9,855 nucleotides of DNA, from the NCBI GenBank assembly GCA_964493075.1, contig CAZBNU010000156.1, positions 1 through 9,855 of the forward strand. Reading direction: 5' to 3'. The DNA comes from SLFT01 sp964493075. Its GTDB lineage: Bacteria > Hydrogenedentota > Hydrogenedentia > Hydrogenedentales > CAITNO01. Under the pieces are notes generated by a model that did not search any database, was not told the origin of the DNA, and worked only from the letters and a program-made list of their open reading frames with translations. A program made the position numbers and the translations under genes. Shown one piece after another: positions 6,251 through 9,855 of this stretch (its first letter is position 1; each line of letters opens with the position of its first letter).

Positions 6251-7447
6251 ATGCTAACCCCCATCCCTGAAATACTGGAAGAACTGAAACACGGCAAAAT
6301 GATCATCCTCGTGGATGATGAAGACCGTGAAAACGAAGGCGACCTGGTCTGCCCGGCGGAAACGGTCACCCCGGAAATCGTCAATTTTATGGCGACCCAC
6401 GGGCGCGGCCTCATTTGTATGCCCATGGAAAAGGACGACCTGAAGCGGCTGAACCTGCCACCCATGGTGTCGGAAAACACGGCAAAATTGAGCACCGCCT
6501 TTCACATTTCCTTTGAAGCGAAGGAAGGGGTCACCACCGGCATCAGCGCCCACGACCGCGCCCATTCCATCCTGGTAGCGGCAGACCCAAAAATCACAGC
6601 GGATGATCTGGTGCGACCCGGCCATGTATTCCCACTGTGCGCCCGGGAAGGCGGCGTGCTGGTGCGCACCGGCCAGACGGAAGGTTCCATTGACCTGATG
6701 CGGCTGGCCGGATTGCGACGCGCCTCGGTTATCTGTGAAATCATGAAGGACGACGGCTCCATGGCGCGTATGCCCGACCTGCAAACCTTTGCCAAACAGC
6801 ACAATCTCAAAATATGCTCCATTGCCGATATCATCCGCTACCGCCGCCAAAACGAGAAACTGGTGCGGCGCGTGGCCCAGGTCAACATGCCCACGGAATA
6901 CGGCGGATTCAACCTCATCGCTTATGAAACCGACATAGACACCTATCAGCACCTGGCCCTGATAAAAGGGGACGTGGCAGGGCAGGAAGATGTGCTGGTA
7001 CGGGTCCATTCGGAATGCTTCACCGGGGATGTGCTCGGATCGCTGCGCTGCGACTGCGGCAACCAGCTGCACAACGCCCTGCGCATGATCGATCAGGAGG
7101 GATGCGGCGTACTGGTGTATATGCGCCAGGAAGGACGGGGCATCGGCCTGATCAACAAACTCAAAGCCTATGAACTGCAGGAGCAGGGCATGGATACGGT
7201 GGAAGCCAATCTGCACCTGGGCTTTGATGCTGATCCCCGCGAGTATGGCATCGGCGCACAGATATTGAACGATCTGGGCGTGACCAGTATGCGCCTCATG
7301 ACCAACAACCCCGTGAAACGCGCCGGTATCGAAGGCTACGGCCTGACCGTGTCCGGACGCATGCCCATCGAAACCCCCATCTGCGACACCAACCGCAGAT
7401 ACCTGAAAACCAAAAAGGAAAAAATGGGACACCTTCTGTCGGATTAA
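6251..7447 (+). CDS. ribBA: Bifunctional 3,4-dihydroxy-2-butanone-4-phosphate synthase / GTP cyclohydrolase II
   Basis: This fusion provides both precursors of riboflavin: dihydroxybutanone phosphate from ribulose 5-phosphate (N-terminal half) and the pyrimidine from GTP (C-terminal half). The DHBP synthase domain (about 1-200) shows VDDEDRENEGDLV (21-33), TTGISAHDRA (95-104), PGHVFPL (123-129) and CEI with Glu163. At residue 142 the usual His of the GHTEA motif is Gln (GQTEGSIDL). The GTP cyclohydrolase II domain (about 205-395) is complete: RVHSECFTGD, zinc ligands Cys256, Cys267 and Cys269, QEGRGIGL, EYGIGAQIL and TNNPVKRAGIEGYGL. The length of 398 aa is normal. The start follows AAAGG with 8-base spacing, 26 bases after ribE. 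The cyclohydrolase half looks fully active; the DHBP half needs checking because of Gln142. Confidence 0.96.
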   Translation: MLTPIPEILEELKHGKMIILVDDEDRENEGDLVCPAETVTPEIVNFMATHGRGLICMPMEKDDLKRLNLPPMVSENTAKLSTAFHISFEAKEGVTTGISAHDRAHSILVAADPKITADDLVRPGHVFPLCAREGGVLVRTGQTEGSIDLMRLAGLRRASVICEIMKDDGSMARMPDLQTFAKQHNLKICSIADIIRYRRQNEKLVRRVAQVNMPTEYGGFNLIAYETDIDTYQHLALIKGDVAGQEDVLVRVHSECFTGDVLGSLRCDCGNQLHNALRMIDQEGCGVLVYMRQEGRGIGLINKLKAYELQEQGMDTVEANLHLGFDADPREYGIGAQILNDLGVTSMRLMTNNPVKRAGIEGYGLTVSGRMPIETPICDTNRRYLKTKKEKMGHLLSD

Positions 7448-7450
7448 AGT

Positions 7451-7486
7451 GTCCATATCGTCCATACTGTCCATTCAGTCCATAAA
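7451..7486 (+). repeat. Four tandem 9-bp units GTCCATNNN between ribBA and ribH
   Basis: GTCCAT occurs at 7451, 7460, 7469 and 7478, an exact 9-base period with variable last three bases (ATC, ACT, TCA, AAA). The array starts 3 bases after the ribBA stop codon and its last unit runs into the ribH ribosome binding site AAGGAG (7485-7490). It may be a slippage-prone microrepeat or a site that tunes spacing or RNA structure before ribH. Confidence 0.8.
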
Positions 7487-7499
7487 GGAGACCAAAACC

Positions 7500-7964
7500 A
7501 TGACCAAGATTCTACAAGGCAACTTCAACGGCGAAGGCAAGCGCATCGGCATTGTCGTTTCGCGCTTCAACGAGTTCATCACCTCGAAACTGCTGGGCGG
7601 CGCACTGGACGCCTTAACCCGCCACGGCGTGAAAGAAGAGGATGTCACTGTGGCCTGGGCGCCGGGCGCTTTTGAAGTGCCGCTGGTGGCCAAGCACATG
7701 GCGCAGTCCGGCAAGTATAGCGCTGTGCTGGCGCTTGGATGCGTCATCCGCGGCGCCACGCCCCACTTCGATTATGTGGCTGCGGAAGCCGCCAAGGGCA
7801 TCGGCCATGTCATGCTGGACACCGGCGTACCGGTGATGTTCGGCATTCTGACGACGGACAGCATTGAGCAAGCCATCGAGCGGGCTGGCACAAAGTCAGG
7901 CAACAAGGGTTCGGATGCCGCCATGGGCGCACTCGAAATGGCCAACCTGCTGGAGCAACTATAA
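7500..7964 (+). CDS. ribH: 6,7-dimethyl-8-ribityllumazine synthase
   Basis: Lumazine synthase condenses 5-amino-6-ribitylaminouracil with dihydroxybutanone phosphate, the penultimate step of riboflavin synthesis, and usually assembles into pentamers or 60-subunit capsids. The 154-residue protein shows the substrate-binding SRFNEF (21-26), APGAFEVPL (54-62), GCVIRGATPHFDYV (80-93) with the conserved His89, PVMFGILT (111-118), and IERAG with Arg128. The start at 7500 was chosen because AAGGAG at 7485-7490 lies 9 bases upstream. A GTG at 7449 would add 17 residues encoded by the GTCCAT repeats and is not needed by the family. The stop codon directly abuts the nusB start. Confidence 0.97.
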   Translation: MTKILQGNFNGEGKRIGIVVSRFNEFITSKLLGGALDALTRHGVKEEDVTVAWAPGAFEVPLVAKHMAQSGKYSAVLALGCVIRGATPHFDYVAAEAAKGIGHVMLDTGVPVMFGILTTDSIEQAIERAGTKSGNKGSDAAMGALEMANLLEQL

Positions 7965-8474
7965 GTGGCACGCTACGCCGAAAAATCGCTGGGCAGACAA
8001 CTGGCTTTCCAGTTTTTGTTCAGTCTTGAGTTTATGGACACACCCTGGGAACATGCGCTGCCCGAATTCTGGCGCATGCAGCCCGTATCATTGACCAATG
8101 ACGGCTGTGATGACGACGAAATGCCTGTGGCAGAGCGCGCTTTCCTGGAAAAGGCCAGCCCCGCCAAGGCGGAAGAATATGCCAACGAATTGATCCAGGG
8201 AGTCTGTGAATCGCGTCAGGAACTGGACAACCGCATCACGACCCTGCTGGATAACTATAAACCGGAACGGGTGGGACGCATTGAATGGGTCATTACCCGT
8301 CTTGCTCTTTATGAACTGCTAAACTGTGATCGCACGCCCGATACGGTCGTCATTGCGGAGGCCGTGCAGTTGGCCAACTGTTTCGGCGACCCAGACTCGC
8401 CCCGCTTTGTCAACGGCTTGCTGAACCAGCTCGCCTCTGCGGATGTCACCACCCCTGACGAGGAAGAAACATGA
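7965..8474 (+). CDS. nusB: Transcription antitermination factor NusB
   Basis: NusB binds boxA RNA together with ribosomal protein S10 and promotes antitermination on rRNA operons. The 169-residue all-helical protein has RQLAFQFLFSLEF near the N-terminus, then EEYANELIQGV, RVGRIEWVITRLALYELL (about 92-109), PDTVVIAEAVQLANCFG and SPRFVNGLLNQLA near the end, in the family order. It is about 30 residues longer than the shortest members because of an acidic segment between helices (about 25-60). Translation starts at GTG, immediately after the ribH TAA, with GGAG (7952-7955) inside ribH as ribosome binding site, so the two are probably translationally coupled. The ribH-nusB order is a common bacterial arrangement. 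Confidence 0.95.
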   Translation: MARYAEKSLGRQLAFQFLFSLEFMDTPWEHALPEFWRMQPVSLTNDGCDDDEMPVAERAFLEKASPAKAEEYANELIQGVCESRQELDNRITTLLDNYKPERVGRIEWVITRLALYELLNCDRTPDTVVIAEAVQLANCFGDPDSPRFVNGLLNQLASADVTTPDEEET

Positions 8475-9310
8475 GCGCGTGGGTGGATTTACACCTGCAT
8501 TCATCCCGTTCTGATGGCACTGAAACCCCGGAGGAACTGGTTGCCCGGGCGGCAGCCACCGGGGCCGCCGCCATTGCCCTCACAGACCACGACACCGTTG
8601 ATGGCGTGTTGGCGGCGCAGCAGGCGGCGGCGCAGCATGGAATGGCGTTTCTTCCGGGCGTTGAAATCAGCGCCTGTTTTGATGGGAGGGAACTGCATAT
8701 TGTTGGACTCGGCATTGACACAGAGGCACCGGCATTGACGCAACTCCTCGAACAACTTTCTCAGATGCGGTGCGACCGAATGGATACTATCATCAGACGC
8801 TTACAGGACAATGGCGTCCTTGATGAAACGCCCGCAGCTTGCAGCAAAAATACCCGGGGCGGCATGGGACGCATGCACGTGGCCGTGGCGTTGCACGAAA
8901 TGGGAAAAGCGAAAACGGTACAACATGCCTTTGACAAATATCTCAACCGCGGCTGTATAGCCCATGTGCCCAAGCAACTGCCGGAAGCAGCACAGGCTGT
9001 AGCCGCCATCCATGCCGCAAACGGCCTCGCGTTTATGGCCCATCCCGGACTCGGTCGTTGGATGTTAAAACAGATGGACCGTTTGTTAACCCTTCCCTTT
9101 GATGGCGTGGAAGCATGGCACCCCAGCCACACCCCTTCCATAACAAACGAAATCCTTGAGGTTGCATTGAGCCATCAATTGTTGATCAGTGGCGGCAGTG
9201 ATTGCCACGGCAACATAAAAGGGGAAGGCACGTCCCTGGGACGCATCAGGACGCCTATCATTCACTTTCGTCAGATTGTAGATGCCTTACACAACGCTCT
9301 TAAAACCTGA
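8471..9310 (+). CDS. PHP-domain phosphoesterase of the YciV/TrpH (RNase AM) type
   Basis: This 279-residue protein is a metal-dependent phosphoesterase of the polymerase and histidinol phosphatase (PHP) superfamily. The trinuclear metal site is complete: DLHLHS (Asp6, His8, His10), LTDHD (Asp39, His40), GVEIS (Glu65), HIVGLG (His76), GRMH (His136), AHPGLG (His191) and GGSDCHG (Asp244, His246). The middle helical insertion (about 85-170) with GRMHVAVAL and AFDKYLNRG is characteristic of the YciV/TrpH branch, whose studied members dephosphorylate 3',5'-nucleotide bisphosphates or trim RNA 5' ends. The start overlaps the nusB stop by 4 bases (ATGA), indicating translational coupling and membership in the rib operon transcript. 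A role in RNA maturation alongside NusB, or in nucleotide turnover, is plausible; the substrate is not shown by the sequence. Confidence 0.9.
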   Translation: MSAWVDLHLHSSRSDGTETPEELVARAAATGAAAIALTDHDTVDGVLAAQQAAAQHGMAFLPGVEISACFDGRELHIVGLGIDTEAPALTQLLEQLSQMRCDRMDTIIRRLQDNGVLDETPAACSKNTRGGMGRMHVAVALHEMGKAKTVQHAFDKYLNRGCIAHVPKQLPEAAQAVAAIHAANGLAFMAHPGLGRWMLKQMDRLLTLPFDGVEAWHPSHTPSITNEILEVALSHQLLISGGSDCHGNIKGEGTSLGRIRTPIIHFRQIVDALHNALKT

Positions 9311-9313
9311 TTC

Positions 9314-9403
9314 TGTAGGGTGGGTGAAGCGAATGCGAAACCCACCAGAACAAACGGCTACATCGAAAATGGTGGGTTCCGCATTCACTTCACCCACCCT
9401 ACA
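9314..9403. repeat. REPIN-like palindrome: two nested hairpins in inverted orientation
   Basis: The arms 9314-9346 and 9371-9403 are reverse complements at 31 of 33 positions, with outer ends TGTAGGGTGGG and CCCACCCTACA. Each arm is itself a hairpin closed by GGTGGGT and ACCCACC, so the element can fold either as one long stem or as two separate hairpins. It begins 3 bases after the PHP gene stop, so it may also stabilise or end the operon transcript, although no T tract follows. The design matches REPIN-type elements mobilised by RAYT transposases; no transposase is in the window. Confidence 0.75.
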
Positions 9404-9493
9404 ATATGCAATTAATCGTTATTGGTCGACAAGTCGCTAAATTGAACCTAACTATCACTTTTAATTGCATTTATGGTTCTTATGGAAATTTAG

Positions 9494-9522
9494 TTGATTT
9501 TCAACGTTTTTAATTGTATAAT
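9494..9522 (+). promoter_or_regulatory. Strong sigma-70-type promoter for the pseudopilin gene
   Basis: TTGATT (9494-9499, four of six consensus bases) is followed after 17 bases by a perfect TATAAT (9517-9522) within AT-rich DNA. Transcription would start near 9530, leaving a leader of about 115 bases before the ATG at 9644. Between the palindrome and this promoter (9404-9493) I see only AT-rich DNA without an open gene. Confidence 0.7.
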
Positions 9523-9532
9523 GTGACTGTAG

Positions 9533-9612
9533 CAACGGCTATGTGGGTCGTTGTGTTTGCGCATTTATTTACGCAGTGAATGTCTTAGTAACAGTCCGGA
9601 TAAGAGCCGGAC
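9533..9612 (+). other. Leader with several possible hairpins upstream of the pseudopilin gene
   Basis: Three successive short inverted repeats can be drawn in the predicted 5' untranslated region: CAACG/CGTTG (9533-9537 with 9549-9553), TGCG/CGCA (9558-9561 with 9572-9575) and GTCCGG/CCGGAC (9594-9599 with 9607-9612). The third is the only convincing one, a 6-bp GC-rich stem 31 bases before the ATG. I do not recognise a known riboswitch class here. It could be an unstructured leader with a chance hairpin. Confidence 0.35.
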
Positions 9613-9643
9613 AGAAACAACCATCAAAGGAGTAAGGAAAGTC

Positions 9644-9855
9644 ATGAAAAGAAAAGGATTCACACTCATCGAGCTGTTGGTCGTAATTGCCATTATTGGT
9701 ATTCTTGCGGCCATCCTGCTTCCCGCCCTGGCCCGCGCACGCGAAGCCGCGCGTCGCTCCAGCTGCCAGAACAACCTGAAACAATGGGGCTTGGTGTACA
9801 AGATGTATGCCAATGAATCCCCGGGCGAAAAATTCCCCCACCTGCAGGTCACCAA
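9644..9855 (+). CDS. Pseudopilin / prepilin-like protein with type IV N-terminal methylation motif (3' end outside window)
   Basis: The first 70 codons encode a short basic leader MKRKG followed by FTLIELLVVIAIIGILAAIL, the classic type IV prepilin/pseudopilin motif. Cleavage by prepilin peptidase is expected between Gly5 and Phe6, and Glu10 is the conserved +5 glutamate. After the hydrophobic stem come ALARAREAARR and then SCQNNLKQWGLVYKMYANE, the layout of the large pseudopilin-like families (for example those with DUF1559-type C-termini) that are expanded in planctomycete-like phyla. Two ribosome binding sequences precede the ATG, AAAGGAG (9626-9632) and AAGGAA (9634-9639). The gene runs off the window, so the C-terminal domain and hence the exact family are unknown. 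It has its own promoter and is separate from the rib operon. Confidence 0.93.
   Translation, partial: MKRKGFTLIELLVVIAIIGILAAILLPALARAREAARRSSCQNNLKQWGLVYKMYANESPGEKFPHLQVT

Noticed and set aside
6254..7474. 406-codon open frame antisense to ribBA
   Set aside because: It mirrors ribBA codon bias, has no family features, and lies opposite an intact conserved gene.
9523..9643. c-di-GMP riboswitch upstream of the pseudopilin gene
   Set aside because: The conserved GEMM-type sequence blocks are not visible; only simple hairpins can be drawn.
9565..9855. Minus-strand open frames opposite the pseudopilin gene
   Set aside because: They are antisense to an unmistakable prepilin N-terminus with promoter and ribosome binding sites on the plus strand.

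Overview
The window reads as a piece of a bacterial chromosome of moderately high GC with AT-rich spacers, probably a metagenome-assembled scaffold because it carries a run of exactly 100 N. The last gene starts with a pseudopilin N-terminus followed by a region rich in Ala and Arg, a type that is abundant in Planctomycetes, Lentisphaerae, Verrucomicrobia, Hydrogenedentes and relatives. Together with the secreted GH78 rhamnosidase this suggests a polysaccharide-degrading member of that broad group. The phylum is inference and is not proven by the window.

Layout. (1) Bases 9-3227 encode a large, probably exported alpha-L-rhamnosidase (GH78). (2) Bases 3228-3848 hold no credible gene. They contain a terminator-like palindrome, a small hairpin, an 80-bp inverted repeat, and an assembly gap flanked by two identical 55-bp sequences. 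(3) A 57-residue 2[4Fe-4S] ferredoxin lies on the minus strand (3849-4022), with a terminator-like hairpin after it. (4) Divergent from it, on the plus strand, a promoter, an FMN riboswitch and an intrinsic terminator precede a compact operon: ribD, ribE, ribBA, ribH, nusB and a PHP-domain phosphoesterase (4495-9310). (5) A REPIN-like palindrome begins three bases after the operon. (6) An AT-rich promoter and a leader with several possible hairpins precede a pseudopilin gene that runs off the window end.

How it works together. The operon encodes the riboflavin route from GTP and ribulose 5-phosphate, except for the phosphatase step, which has no recognised enzyme here. RibBA supplies both precursors, RibD deaminates and reduces the pyrimidine branch, RibH makes lumazine and RibE makes riboflavin. 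FMN should switch the operon off through the riboswitch. The 5' strand of aptamer helix P1 can pair with the 5' arm of the terminator, which gives a concrete ON/OFF model. The terminator also overlaps the ribD translation start region. nusB and the PHP gene follow without spacing or with a 4-nt overlap, so they are probably co-transcribed and translationally coupled.

I found no mobile-element gene, tRNA, rRNA or CRISPR array, and no clearly new multi-gene system. The most interesting points are the riboswitch switching mechanism, the palindromic elements, a His-to-Gln substitution in the DHBP synthase domain, and the PHP gene in a riboflavin operon that lacks a recognised phosphatase.
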